Source: Xiphydria camelus (taxonomy: Eukaryota > Arthropoda > Insecta > Hymenoptera > Xiphydriidae). From it: a stretch of 64,000 bases of DNA. The position numbers were made by a program, and so were the translations under genes. The stretch is taken from contig OY783194.1 in the NCBI GenBank assembly GCA_963678675.1, positions 25,832,278 to 25,896,277 on the forward strand. Reading direction: 5' to 3'. Shown piece after piece: positions 36,301-48,600 of the stretch. The notes under the pieces are model-generated. The model worked only from the letters and a program-made list of their open reading frames with translations, searched no databases and was not told where the DNA came from. Positions within the stretch are counted from its first letter, which is position 1, and each line of letters starts with the position of its first letter.

Positions 36301-37487
36301 CCTATCGAAATAAGTACGACGGTGTCGAAGATAAAAACTCGGTGACGGAAACTCAGACGCTTGGACCATTCACGACCGAAGCTAGCGTTACCACCGGTAA
36401 TGAAGGTGCGCTCTCCTCGACCATGCAAGCGAGCGGTAGCACGATCAGGTTCAATCACCAAGCGGTGAATAGTGACCACTGGACCTCGTCGCCCACCGTG
36501 ACGAAGCTTTGGGAGACCACGATCTTCGTGGACCCTAAACAGATCAATTATGGTCTCACAGAAGATCCTCAGGTGTCGCAGCCGACCACTTTCGAGTCCG
36601 CCCTCGATCACGGCACGACTCCCACTCCGTTCAGAGAAGAGCTCCTCGTGACGGACGCCTCGAGCGGCATAACATCGCAAAATCAGGGTACTGCTCCATC
36701 GACACCCTGGCAATGGGCGCCTAATAATAACGATTCACCTACCGCCTTCACCCTGTTGCCCTCGGTTTACAATAACGAGAGTACGGCCACGCCCTATCCC
36801 ACCATCACGACTCACTCTATCACCACGACCATAACGTCTTCCGTAACATCTTCGACGAACAATTCACCTCACTTGGGGAACTTCCCTCCGTCCGCATTGC
36901 CGCTGAAGATCGACGCGTTCAACTTTACCGAGAACGAAATCGTCAAGGCGCAGGAGATATTCGGCGGGCTCAACGTCACCAGCTCGAACACCTTGCTGAG
37001 GGTGATGAAGCAGGCCGACAACGACACTACCGTTCGACAGCTGGTCCTGCTTCTGATCAATCACTGCAGTGGACCCATGAATAAGACGAAGGAAGAGGAG
37101 AAGGAGCATTTGTTGAACGCCTTGCTGAATATGCCAGTGAATAAGTTCGATACGGAGGAATCACGTGATATTGTCACCAGTATAAACAGATTGAAAGTGT
37201 CGAAGGCAGAACCGTCGGAGAGGAAGAGAGTCTCCAGGCCTTCCTCCGCCTTCCCGACGGCGCCACCCGTCACCACTTTTCGAAGTAGGTCAGGACGGAA
37301 ATTCAAGTCGACTTCGACGACCACCACGTCTACCACCACGGAGAATACGTACGTTCTATCGAGGAGGGCCGATGAAAGCGACCCCGCCGAATTAGACAAT
37401 TCGCTGACGGAAGAGGCTTCGGCGTCGGACAGTAGAGCGCTGGATCTCCTCAGATCTCTTTATACGATAGCTGCGAAGTGGGGTTGA
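30400..37487 (+). CDS. CPAP1-type cuticular chitin-binding protein, 5' incomplete
   Basis: Three exons join in phase: 30400-30553, 31657-31772 and 32598-37487 (stop at 37485-37487), giving 1,719 residues. The first exon follows a tctccacag acceptor, so at least one upstream exon with the expected signal peptide is missing. A single CBM14 (peritrophin-A) domain spans exons 2 and 3, from FSCRGVKGGYY to LICDWWFKVDC, with spacing C-x14-C-x5-C-x9-C-x12-C-x7-C. The tail is Gln/Asn-rich, then Thr/Ser/Pro-rich with YRQNTAT repeats, and ends with a less biased segment (KIDAFNFTENEIVKAQEIFG). CPAP1 proteins bind chitin in cuticle extracellularly; the tail suggests a mucin-like, O-glycosylated spacer. 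The 40 codons open ahead of 32598 are intron and MITE sequence, not protein. Gene symbol not assigned. Confidence 0.88.
30853..31256. mobile_element. MITE in CPAP1 intron 1
   Basis: The ends are ggtggtcaaaaaggtaa and, inverted, ttacctttttgaccatc. A second inverted pair (ccttcaccgccatctcgaaa and aagatggcgatgaaggg) lies inside. It sits in the intron 30554-31656 in transcript-neutral sequence. Confidence 0.7.
31826..32210. mobile_element. MITE in CPAP1 intron 2, cactgagaaaa type
   Basis: The left end is cactgagaaaaaaatttggt. The right part (gactcaaccaattcttttt) is the inverse of the start with a decayed tip. Inner sequence is AT-rich. Confidence 0.6.
32246..32497. mobile_element. MITE in CPAP1 intron 2, cacagagaaaa family
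   Basis: The ends are cacagaaaaaaaattagttg and ttgattctttttctctgcgt, closely related to 20881-21137. It ends about 100 bp before the exon 3 acceptor. Its right end also reads as ttttctctgcgtag, an acceptor-like site that would join out of phase. Confidence 0.75.
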
Positions 37488-38014
37488 ATTTATCGGTATC
37501 CCGGTGTGACGATACATTCGATTGTCCGTTGCATAATTTCCGATTGCGAGACGGAATATTCCCGCCACGTATCAACGGTTCGTTCGTAGGATCTGCGTCG
37601 GGAATCCGTCGTTTCGTTAAAATATTTTCGATTGGTAATTTTTACTTTCGAAATAATGTGGACGATCATCGTTTAGTTCAATTTAACTTTAATTTAAAAT
37701 GAGGATGAAATCTTTATTAATTCCAATTTCTAGAATTTTATAAATTTTTTCGTTTTATTCATGAGTAAATCTCCGGAATAATTTAAAGAGAGCTCATTAC
37801 GCTTGAAATCCTGAAACGTAGCAGTATTTTCATTTCGTTGTTTAATCAATTGCTTTCATCCAAAAATAGAATCCGAAGCGCCGATACGTGGGTGTCTAGA
37901 TATGTAGGCGAATGCGCGTATATTAGAAATATTATGCAACGGCAAACTCGGCGAGTTCCCGCATTTCGGCTCGGCCAACTTTGTGCCGAACGACGAAGCT
38001 CCCGAAGGATAATA
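37488..38014. other. CPAP1 3' flank
   Basis: Presumed 3' untranslated and flanking sequence. No canonical AATAAA was found close to the stop codon, so the transcript end cannot be placed. Confidence 0.45.
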
Positions 38015-38298
38015 CACTGAGAGAAATAATTGCTAGTGTCAAAAAAAATGTCTTACATCAAGAACATATGATTTTACGAATTTGGAAGAATACAGATTCT
38101 TGGTCGAATAATATATACATACTTGATTCAAGAATATCTTCATTGGAACAAGAAATTTTTTCTGCCCGAAAAGAAAAATTACTCAAGCCTAACAAATATT
38201 TTCTTGCTAGAAGAAAACCACGGCTTGATCCTGAAATTATATCATGTTTTTGATTAAAGGAAACATTTGTTTGGCACCATCAATTATTTCTTTCAGTG
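38015..38298. mobile_element. MITE with cactgagagaaataattgct ends
   Basis: The left end is cactgagagaaataattgct; the right end is caattatttctttcagtg. Same family as 3970-4315. The inner arms match around ttcttg and caagaa blocks. Confidence 0.75.
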
Positions 38299-39401
38299 TG
38301 CGTCGGGCGACAGTCGATCGCGTTGCAATGAAAATCAAACGAGCTGGACAGCATCCGAAGTGTAATTGTTAAATAAGGTCAGTATAAGGTTTTTCCTGCT
38401 GTTCTCGTCGTATGAGAATCGGACTGTACCATAAGGCACTAGAAGTGCCTGGAAATAATTCGTCATAATATTTATAACTGTATAGTTTGTTCCATTATTC
38501 TACGATTATCGTTAGTTCGAAGCCGGCGAGCAATCGTTATCCTCTCGTTACCGATAGTCTCGAACGGGAGAACTGGGCGACGAGTGCGTTTCGGGAATTT
38601 GGAAATGGGGTGTATTTTGGAAAAAAAAATTATCACATCGCCACTTTTCGGAATAGTCTCGCGCGAATGTTCGTTACCAGTGGTTAAAATTTCTTACTAG
38701 CGCTCGCGCGAACGTCAAACCAGTAGCAGATGTAAATAACGCGATATTTATAATTTTATAATCATAATAGATGAGGCGCAATGAGTTGTCATATAGGAAC
38801 CGCCTGAAGCGAGAGCTTTGGATTCGAATTTTACTGCGAGACAATGGGCAATAGAATGCGGATAAAGTATTTCCAAAAAAATGTACGCTTTATGGGTCTT
38901 TGAGCTCGAAGAAATTTCGAGTTCGGAGAAAATCATGCGCTACGATTGCTGTGTACGGCTCGATATACCTATATCTAGCGTACATAGCGAGTGCGTCGGA
39001 TAATTTATTGTACTTCCAATCCCGAATCGTTATCTATTAAAGTCTAAGCGAATTATTATTTTAGAATATCGGTGTCGGTATACTCCCTTTTGTTTGGATA
39101 TTTCGAAGCAACGGATCGATTTTCGGTTACGAATTCGAGAGTATCCAAACGTGGATTACATAGATTCTTAAGTTGAACGTGTGCCGTTAGAATTTAGATA
39201 TTATGACACATTGATTTCATATAAAATATGTTTGTACAGAATATTAATTATAAATATATGAAATGGGTTTTGTTAATAATGCAGATGTATAATATTTTCT
39301 TCAGTCCTCTTTCCTTTCACTGAGTCTTTAAAAATTATTTTACAATTACTGCGGGTACCCTGCTGAGATAAGGGCAGACGGAAAATTATATGTACGTTAA
39401 G
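38299..39401. other. Intergenic, nothing recognised
   Basis: No supported gene or repeat seen. Confidence 0.45.
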
Positions 39402-42400
39402 GCGCGGATCCACCAAAGCAACATAGTGCAACTTTTGTGTTTCTGTTGCATATTGTTCGGTCTCGCGAACGTTTAAACTACACAGGCGACCTTTTCGAAA
39501 GTAAAAAGGTGCCGTTTAAATGAAGCAATGTGCGAGGGGTGTATGACCACCCCGTAGGCATTGGAGGGGTCATAAATTCGGAAGTTTCTCGAAGTCCGAC
39601 CGCTCCATTTCGGAGACGGGCCAGTCCTTCTTTCGGGACCGAGTTGGATGCCGTTCGACACGTGGTCAGCATCCGGGCCTACAGCGAACTGTTCGTTGTT
39701 CCCTTTCGGGACACGGGGTGTCGGACCCGTGAGAGAAGGCTTCGAAAATCTTTCAGCGAAACCCGAAGAGAGTTTAGGCTAAGGCAGTTCCGTTACAGAT
39801 TTCACCGAGACACGACGCTCCGTCCTGATCTCCACTTCAAACAAACTATCCGTTTAAATTTAATGTTATCCTTTGTCTGTGCAAGTTTTTTCAATTTTGT
39901 AAATTTAGTATCATCAACATATCTCGTTTATTTTTTTTGTCCTTTTTCAATATATAAAATTTCAGTGGGTTAATGTTCGTCAGTCACCTCTTTAACCCTT
40001 TAACACTCCTGTCTTTGGGTCACTCGTCATTGACAGACGTTCGGGAGATATCGTTGGCGTACCGAATAACAAGGTATACCTGAGATTTACGACCTCAGGG
40101 AAGGGTCAGATTCACGCACTGACCATCGCGTCACTACCCCGAACACATATTTCCAAAAATGTTGCAGTAAACGTGCGTATAGGCGCGGATCCACCAAAGC
40201 AACATAGTGCAACTTTTGTGTTTCTGTTGCATATTTCCAAAAATGTTGCAGTAAACGTGCGTATCCACCAAAGCAACATAGTGCAACTTTTGTGTTGCTG
40301 TTGCGTGTTTCCAAAAAATGTTGCAGCTACAGCGTATCCACCAAAGCAACATAGAGCAACATTTGTGTTTCTGTTGCATGTTTCCGAAACTGTTGCAGTA
40401 AGTTGCACTGTGTCGCGCATTGTTGCACTGTGTTGCTGCAACAAAATGAAAAAGTTGCTGTATGTTGCGTGTTTCCATTGGAATGGAAACTCGTTGCAAC
40501 ATGTTGCAGTTGCGACCTCGGTCGAGACCCCTCATCAGTTACATTTAGATTGGCCATAAAGAGGGGTCAGGCTACGCGAAATGGTGAATCGACCCTCTAT
40601 ACCTGACAAGCCAGATATTTAGGTTTACCGGAACGTAGTACAGTATAGATGGGCTGAGAAAATCGACTTCGTTGTCTCCTGTTCTTTACAAGTGTCCGAT
40701 TAAAATTTTTTTGTTTAATACTCGGAAAAATATGTAGAGCAAATATTACATAATGCCAAAGTATGGTTTATAATTTTTAATATAAATGTTTTTTTGTACG
40801 GTTTTTTTAAATATCTCGAAAACTGTTGAGAAATTATCGAGTCATGCTCCGGAAAAAATTTAGAGAATTTCAAGACGAAACGATTGGTTTTTATCTCATT
40901 TTGTTACGATGAATATTTCTGAAAAGGTGACAACAAAATCGATTTTCTCAACCCATCTACTGTACTAACGGTCACTTATTGAATTCGTCATTTCTCCCCT
41001 TTACAAATCTGAGTGCATAGAGCGGTATTTATGAGTAGTCGCCGCGGGGGGTGACTTATTCCGATCCATCCGGTAATTAGCCTCCCGCGAAGGATATGGA
41101 ATTACATATCTTAATATTTACTTGGCCCAACAAAATATTTTCTCCACCGTCATCAAGTATACATTTATTAACTGCAAATAAACTCTCTTCTCAGTATACG
41201 AACTAACTTAGATCGACGAACGAAGTATTCGCTAAAGTGACAAATTTCTCGAAAATCATAAACGGAATCAATGGATTGTACTTCCAAATTTGATCGTGAT
41301 AAAAAAGTAATCGCTGTTTCTCAGAATGTGACATATATTATCAATTTTATTTTCTCTATTATCTTTCAGCGCGATAACAAATATTCGCCACTCTCAGTTT
41401 TTCACGAATTTATATCTCAATTCACGCGTACGTACCAGTACACTGTAAAAAATCGGCAGTTAATGCGTAGTGATTTGCGAAGTGAATGCGGAATGGATGA
41501 TTTTTAGTTAATTTAATCCCGTTTTTTTGGAGTGAAATTCACTCCGAAAAAGATTTTATTTAAATTATTTATAAAAATTACTCCACGGATGAATTTCAGA
41601 TAGGAATCGTCCACAAAATATTAAATTATAATACAAATAATGAAGTTATATTATTATTATTATCACTTTTTTATTACTTCAGTACTAATAATAATATTTT
41701 TAAATATCTATCTTTATTATTGTTATTGTTATTATTATTATTACTATTATTATTAATATCATTCCATAAAAATATTATTTACATGACTGATATCAAGATT
41801 GATGTGAATCATACGACAGTTTTGAGTTCAATGAATTTCTTGTCATTGAAAATAAAGAGTTTTTGTTTTTGGATTTGATAAGCCTAATAATTTATCGTAC
41901 TAACTCGAGATTCGTGTGTGTATATGTTAAATGATCAATTAGAGATTTACGCTAACTGAGATTTACGCGTCAAATACGTTGCGCGTGCAGCCGTGAGAGA
42001 ATCTCTCATCACGCGAGTAAAGAACGGTGGGACGAGAGCGCGAGTGCTGACGGGTTAAGTGCAAGGCGCCTGTGTCCCTTCTCGGGCTGCGAGAGCCTCG
42101 CGGGGGGGCACGGGACGAGCAACGAAATGAACTATGCGTCGCCCCAATGAGAAAAGTGCCTAACTCCGTTTTAAAAAATTGCACAGGAGAGAAGACAAAC
42201 TTTTTATTTAAACGTTATTATAATAGATGGCAGCAAAATTCCATTTTTGCCAAAAGCGGTCGAATACCGAATGTTTGGCGCAGTAGACCTCCCACACACT
42301 ACGCGAAGGATCTTAAGCCAGGACAAACCGCCTCTTCTGTTGCTTCGGTGGAGACGAAATGTTGCTGTATGTTGCAGTATGTTTCTACATTTTGCAACAT

Positions 42401-44666
42401 ACAGAAACATACAGCAACACAGTGCAACAGAAAAGTTGCACTATGTTGCTTTGGTGGATCCGCGCCTTATCCACCAAAGCAACATAGTGCAACTTTTGTG
42501 TTGCTGTTGCGTGTTTCCAAAAAATGTTGCAGCAACAGCGTATCCACCAAAGCAACATAGAGCAACATTTGTGTTTCTGTTGCATGTTTCCGAAACTGTT
42601 GCAGTAAGTTGCACTGTGTCGCGCATTGTTGCACTGTGTTGCTGCAACAAAATGAAAAAGTTGCTGTATGTTGCGTGTTTCCATTGGAATGGAAACTCGT
42701 TGCAACATGTTGCAGTTGCGACCTCGGTCGAGACCCCTCATCAGTTACATTTAGATTGGCCATAAAGAGGGGTCAGGCTACGCGAAATGGTGAATCGACC
42801 CTCTATACCTGACAAGCCAGATATTTAGATTTACCGGAACGTAGTACAGTATAGATGGACTGAGAAAATCGACTTCGTTGTCTCCTGTTCTTTACAAGTG
42901 TCCGATTAAAATTTTTTTGTTTAATACTCGGAAAAATATGTAGAGCAAATATTACATAAAGCCAAAGTATGGTTTATAATCTTTAATACAAATGTTTTTT
43001 GTACGGTTTTTTTAAATATCTCGAAAACTGTTGAGAAATTATCGAGACATGCTCCGGAAAAAATTTAGAGAATTTCAAGACGAAACGATTGGTTTTTATC
43101 TCATTTTGTTACGATGAATATTTCTGAAAAGGTGACAACAAAGTCGATTTTCTCAACCCATCTACTGTACTAACGGTCACTTATTGAATTCGTCATTTCT
43201 CCCCTTTACAAATCTGACTGAGTGCATAGAGCGGTATTTATGAGTAGTCGCCGCGGGGGGTGACTTATTCCGATCCATCCGGTAATTAGCCTCCCGCGAA
43301 GGATATGGAATTACATACCTTAATATTTACTTGGCCCAACAAAATATTTTCTCCACCGTCATCAAGTATACATTTATTAACTGCAAATAAACTCTCTTCT
43401 CAGTATACGAACTAACTTGGATCGAGCGAACGAAGTATTCGCTAAAGTGACAAATTTCTCGAAAATCATAAACGGAATCAATGGATTGTACTTCCAAATT
43501 TGATCGTGATAAAAAAGTAATCGCTGTTTCTTAGAATGTGACATACATTATCAATTTTATTTTCTCTACTATCTTTCAGCGCGATAACAAATATTCGCCA
43601 CTCTCAGTTTTTCACGAATTTATATCTCAATTCACGCGTACGTACCAGTACACTGTAAAAAATCGGCAGTTAGTGCGTAGTGATTTGCGGAGTGAATGCG
43701 GAATGGATGATTTTTAGTTAATTTAATCCCGTTTTTTGGAGTGAAATTCACTCCGAAAAAGATTTTATTTAAATTATTTATAAAAATTACTCCACGGATG
43801 AATTTCAGATAGGAATCGTCCACAAAATATTAAATTATAATACAAATAATGAAGTTATATTATTATTATTATCACTTTTTTATTACTTCAGTACTAATAA
43901 TAATATGTTTAAATATTTATCTTTATTATTGTTATTATTATTATTATTACTATTATTATTAATATCATTCCATAAAAATATTATTTACATGACTGATATC
44001 AAGATTGATGTGAATCATACGACAGTTTTGAGTTCAATGAATTTCTTGTCATTGAAAATAAAGAGTTTTTGGATTTGGATTTGATAAGCCTAATAATTTA
44101 TCGTACTAACTCGAGATTCGTGTGTGTATATGATCAATTAGAGATTTACGCTAACTGAGATTTACGCGTCAAATACGTTGCGCGTGCAGCAGTGAGAGAA
44201 TCTCTCATCACGCGAGTAAAGAACGGTGGGACGAGAGCGCGAGTGCTGACGGGTTAAGTGCAAGGCGCCTGTGTCCCTTCTCGGGCTGCGAGAGCCTCGC
44301 GGGAGGGCACGGGACGAGCAACGAAATGAACTATGCGTCGCCCCAATGAGAAAAGTGCCTAACTCCGTTTTAAAAAATTGCACAGGAGAGAAGAAAAACT
44401 TTTTATTTAAACGTTATTATAATAGATGGCAGCAAAATTCCATTTTTGCCAAAAGCGGTCGAATACCGAATGTTTGGCGCAGTAGACCTCCCACACACTA
44501 CGCGAAGGATCTTAAGCCAGGACAAACCGCCTCTTCTGTTGCCTCGGTGGAGACGAAATGTTGCTGTATGTTGCAGTATGTTTCTACATTTTGCAACATA
44601 CAGAAAGATACAGCAACACAGTGCAACAGAAAAGTTGCACTATGTTGCTTTGGTGGATCCGCGCCT
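39402..44666. mobile_element. Tandemly doubled repeat element with minisatellite ends
   Basis: The outer ends are ggcgcggatccaccaaagca on the left (about 39402) and its inverse on the right (ending 44666), with another right end at 42466. The ends consist of units of about 80 bp with ccaccaaagcaacatagtgc and gttgca-rich sequence. Two bodies of about 2.2 kb lie head to tail (about 40262-42467 and 42468-44666, period 2,206 bp at one anchor) and differ only by scattered changes. Each body has an (att)n tract (about 41645-41760, 43855-43965) and a GC-rich block (about 41990-42130, 44190-44340). A solo LTR interrupts the left end. No transposase frame. The many short frames here mirror each other and are not genes. 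Confidence 0.65.
39454..40145 (+). mobile_element. Solo LTR with 5-bp target duplication
   Basis: Starts tgttcggtctcgcg and ends taccccgaaca (TG...CA with inverted tips), flanked by CATAT at 39449-39453 and 40146-40150. Removing it restores the repeat unit of the host element. A TATA-like tatataaaat lies at about 39951. A 147-codon plus-strand frame inside (39530-39973) has no domain. The duplication size suits Copia, BEL or Gypsy; orientation is taken from the TATA-like site. Confidence 0.8.
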
Positions 44667-45133
44667 GAAGGGAGAAAGGGTCTCCCTTTGTTTTCTCATA
44701 ATGCAATTAGGGGAACTGCGAGGGAAAAGTATTTACCTCAATTATAAAATATACATTGCTACAGTTAACGAGTTGTTCTCCAATTCTTTAAAGAAAATAA
44801 AAAAAGAATTTTGTAATAGCGTAGGATACTTCCTAAAAATTTGTTGCTAAAAATTTTGACTTTTTTAAAAGGAAATGTCAGGTGCACATAGTCTACTTTA
44901 TAATCCGGCATCTAAACTATTCCTATGCTGATTTTCAAGTAAGTCGGTTCAGGATGTGATTGAGCAACAAGCATAATTATAACGTTTTGTTTCTCTATTC
45001 TTGTATTAGTAAAGATAGGGAAAGGATATCACGAAGGTTGGGACTAGCGCTTTGCTCAGGGCTTTCTTCAGGACATTTTAAAATAAATCGCATCGGTGCT
45101 GATCCGATGTCGATTTGACACCTCGCGAACTTC
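44667..45133. other. Intergenic, nothing recognised
   Basis: No supported gene or repeat seen. Confidence 0.45.
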
Positions 45134-45374
45134 TCTTGTGAGAAAAATAACTTGGTTAAAATGATAAAACACATCTGATTAAATGAGCTTAGTTACTCTA
45201 ATCGAAAGACTAGTAAGTTGAACCGAATATTTAGTTATTCTAACTACATGCCTAGTTATTCTAACCAGAAAATGATCAGTTTAATCAAACAAATGGAGGA
45301 TGCATATTTCCTCAAACGGTTTGGTTACGGTCTCCAGGATTTTGATTAAATTAACCAGGTTGTTTTTCTCAGTG
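45134..45374. mobile_element. MITE of the cactgagaaaa group
   Basis: The left tip is gtgagaaaaataacttggtt; the right tip is ttaaccaggttgtttttctc then agtg. Inner ctaactagt-type inverted motifs repeat. Confidence 0.7.
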
Positions 45375-45399
45375 TAGAAGTGGTGCAATCAAATGAAAA

Positions 45400-45506
45400 A
45401 AAAGAGTTAACAAAGAAGAAGAAAAAACCAACAAGATTTGAACCCACGCCATCGAGACTCCCAGCCCGGCAACTTGACCGTTGCGCTATCGAAGCATTGG
45501 TGATAT
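45400..45506 (-). repeat. tRNA-derived SINE or decayed tRNA
   Basis: The minus strand reads a D-arm/A-box-like gatagcgcaacggtcaag and a B-box-like gggttcaaatctt about 45 bases later, with partial acceptor pairing (ccaa...ttgg). The T stem pairs poorly, so this is a tRNA-derived repeat rather than a working tRNA. Confidence 0.5.
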
Positions 45507-45692
45507 AATGTACGCCAATTCCAGACACTTGGAACGCGCGCGTGACGCGATTTTCAAAAATTTGTTTCTCCAAGCACTGTTCAATGAAATTGAATCAATT
45601 TTGTTGATCAACCAAAAATAGAACCGTTTACCTAGGAGGCGCTGGAAAGAAAAGCTAATAGAAATAAGATAATGCACACTGCCTGGGCTACT

Positions 45693-48600
45693 TAGTCCAG
45701 TCATTGAAGTCCTGAATTAGAAATAATTAAAGAGGATCTGAATTTTTTACAGTAGGTACTGTTTGCACCCTACAACAACTTCCTGATATTTTGAAGGATC
45801 ATCCCCGGTCGGACTGTTTAAAAAAGAGATATAAACAAAAAAAAACCGATTTTTTGCGAATATCTCTTTAACTTTCAAGAATAACGAGAAAATCTTCAAA
45901 TAAAAGTCGTAAACAATCGAATTTATAATAAAAAAGTCTTAGTGAAATTTTTACCTATATGCAATAGGGAAGCGGCAAAATGCGTTCAAAGTTTGCGCAC
46001 CACCTAAGGGAGCATGCTGCGCTTAAAAAATTCATAAGAAATCGAAAAATTACTCTTTTTCGATGATTTTTTTTAAATCGCATCTACAGGAGTAGACCTA
46101 CATTTTGAGAGATAAAGAAAAAAAAATTAATGCATTATTAATGCGATTATTGATTATTTTAGATTTTAAACCGATTTTTTTCACTGAAAACATTGGGGAA
46201 CAATTTTTTTTCTTTTAACTTGGTATTCGTTAGATTATTATCTAAAAAAAAGTCCTCTACGGCTTCGCACTGAATACCTTCTGTGTGGAGATATAATATA
46301 ATATAATACAATTGATTTTCTGGTGAGTGGCAGTCCTGAATGAAATCTGTGGCCGCACCACTGTACTGGGGACCGACAGAGAACGCGCATATATTCCCGA
46401 CTCTCTCTTAGTCATAAACGCGTTCTGCACTGCGCGAAGCCGTCTGTGCCTCTACCAAGGAGTAGGTGTCCAACTACCTGCTCTTTACCTATGTAGACCT
46501 TCGGCATGCTGCCAAAAAGTGCAATGGTAGTATCATGTATGCCCTTTGAGGTTTCGGTAATAATGCATATGCTGATAAACGACCAAGCAAAATTGACAGG
46601 TCCCCGTGGAACTTGTGTTGGAGAAGTTAATTACTTATTGCAAAAAAAAAATCGCATCTTGCAATGATAGTATCACGTATGCCGAGCATGTGAAACGATA
46701 TTTCATAGAAAAAATAATATATATTGAAGAGAACGATCGGCATACGTGTATCGTAGGGACTAAGGGTCGGTATATGCTCTAAAAAGTGTTGTAAATTCAG
46801 AATTTTTTAAAAGATTATATCACACATCATGTCCAACTACCTACTCTTAACCTCTACTGCGCCATGAGGACGACAGAGGTGGGAGCTAAACAGTATTTCT
46901 CTCTGTTGAAACACGTAGTGCGTGCTAGCGACGAATAAACGTTGTTGGAGCAATGCGGGCAATTTGTTAGTGTATAGTAATATCCATTTTATTAAGGAAG
47001 AAAATTCTTTTATTTTGTGGGTGATTGTAATTTTTTTTTTCTATTTTTACAATACCTTTAATTCAGAATTATCTTCTACAGGTGTCATCGAAATACTCCT
47101 GAAATGTTGAATTATACAGTTTTTTATTTGAGCACAGAAGTTTTTAACGTTTAATAGAAAATTTCAAAAATAATACAAAAATTATAAATACCTATTATTA
47201 TAACACATATACTTAAACTTGTTAATCCATATCTTCAAAAATGATTATAAATAATTGAATTTTTTTCAATACAGCATTTTTAGAAATTTCAAAAAGAATC
47301 AAAATCAATATCATTATCTATATCATCTTCTTCGAATTCATAAATAGTGTTCTCATTTGCGTTAATAAGAATGTCGTACTTGTTATAAATACTTGTTATA
47401 AATACATGATATAAATAAATATATAACATATATCCTTAAACTTGTTAATCCATATCTTCAAATGTGATTATAAATGATTGAATTTTTTTTCAATACACCA
47501 TTTTTAAAAATTTCAAAAAGAATCAAAATCATAAGGTAATATAAGGTAAACTAAGAGCGCGTCAAAAAATTACCATTATGCGATACATAAATGTTTTGTT
47601 TTTAAAAGATACAATTAAACGATTTTAAAGTTCTCTAAATAGAACACCATGCAACCCAAAAATTGTATAACGAAACAATATGCGCTCATAAAGAATAATT
47701 ATATACGTGTTCTTTATTTGTTCTATGCCAGAATTCTAAGACAACATTTTAGAACTGCTATAGAATTGTTATGGGATTGCTTTGTATAACTGTGTTATAA
47801 AAATTCTTTAAGAGACTTGTGAGAACATTTATTCAACAATTCTCTAAGTGTTTCCCGCAGACCTTACAGAACAGCTTCAAGAACTAAAAAGTTCTATAGA
47901 ACGGTGCTCATTTTTATGGTATAAGTGTTGTAAGAACGCTTTGAAAATGTTCTTAGAAGAAACAGTGCTCTAAAAAATTTGCTCTAGAAACGTTCTTATA
48001 ATTTGTATAGAACATCAAATTGTTAGCTGGGCTTTAACCAATTCCAACGAATAGGCCAAATGACATGGAATAACTTTTGCATGTATTATATTTTAACGAT
48101 GTCTTCAAGACAAACTAAATATCAAAAACTGCATTATTAATTTTTGGTCAAAAAAATTCAGAAGTGTACAAAATACGAGTACACAAATTTTTGTCTTCCA
48201 TTAATTTCAACCCTTCTGAGGTCGCGCGGTGAGCGTGGCCCCGCATTTTTTTTAAATCGTCATAATTGCTTAACTACTTCCATTTGAATGATCACCGGCT
48301 ACGTATTCCGTCATTGAAGTGTCGCGAATACGATGTGCTTATAATATGATAGCTCTACATTTATTAGAAAAATGGAGAAAATATATTAATGAAGCGTGGG
48401 TGAAAAGGCGTGACCTCAGAAGGGTTAAAATAACTAGCAGAAAAATAGAAGAATGAAAAACCAAGCATGCTTGAAATTTATTTAACAGGTTTTTTTATAT
48501 TTACCTTCGTGCAGTGATAGATTTCGTTTATGAATTCGAAGAAGATGATATAGATAATGACATTGATTTTGATTCTTTTTGAAATTTCTAAAAATGCTGT

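Noticed and set aside
32667..36713. Long minus-strand frames (237, 164, 147 codons) opposite the CPAP1 tail
   Set aside because: Shadows of the low-complexity coding exon.
39530..39973. 147-codon frame in the solo LTR
   Set aside because: Lies entirely within a non-coding LTR defined by TG...CA and CATAT flanks.
45400..45506. Functional tRNA gene
   Set aside because: T stem and acceptor pair poorly; better read as a tRNA-derived repeat.
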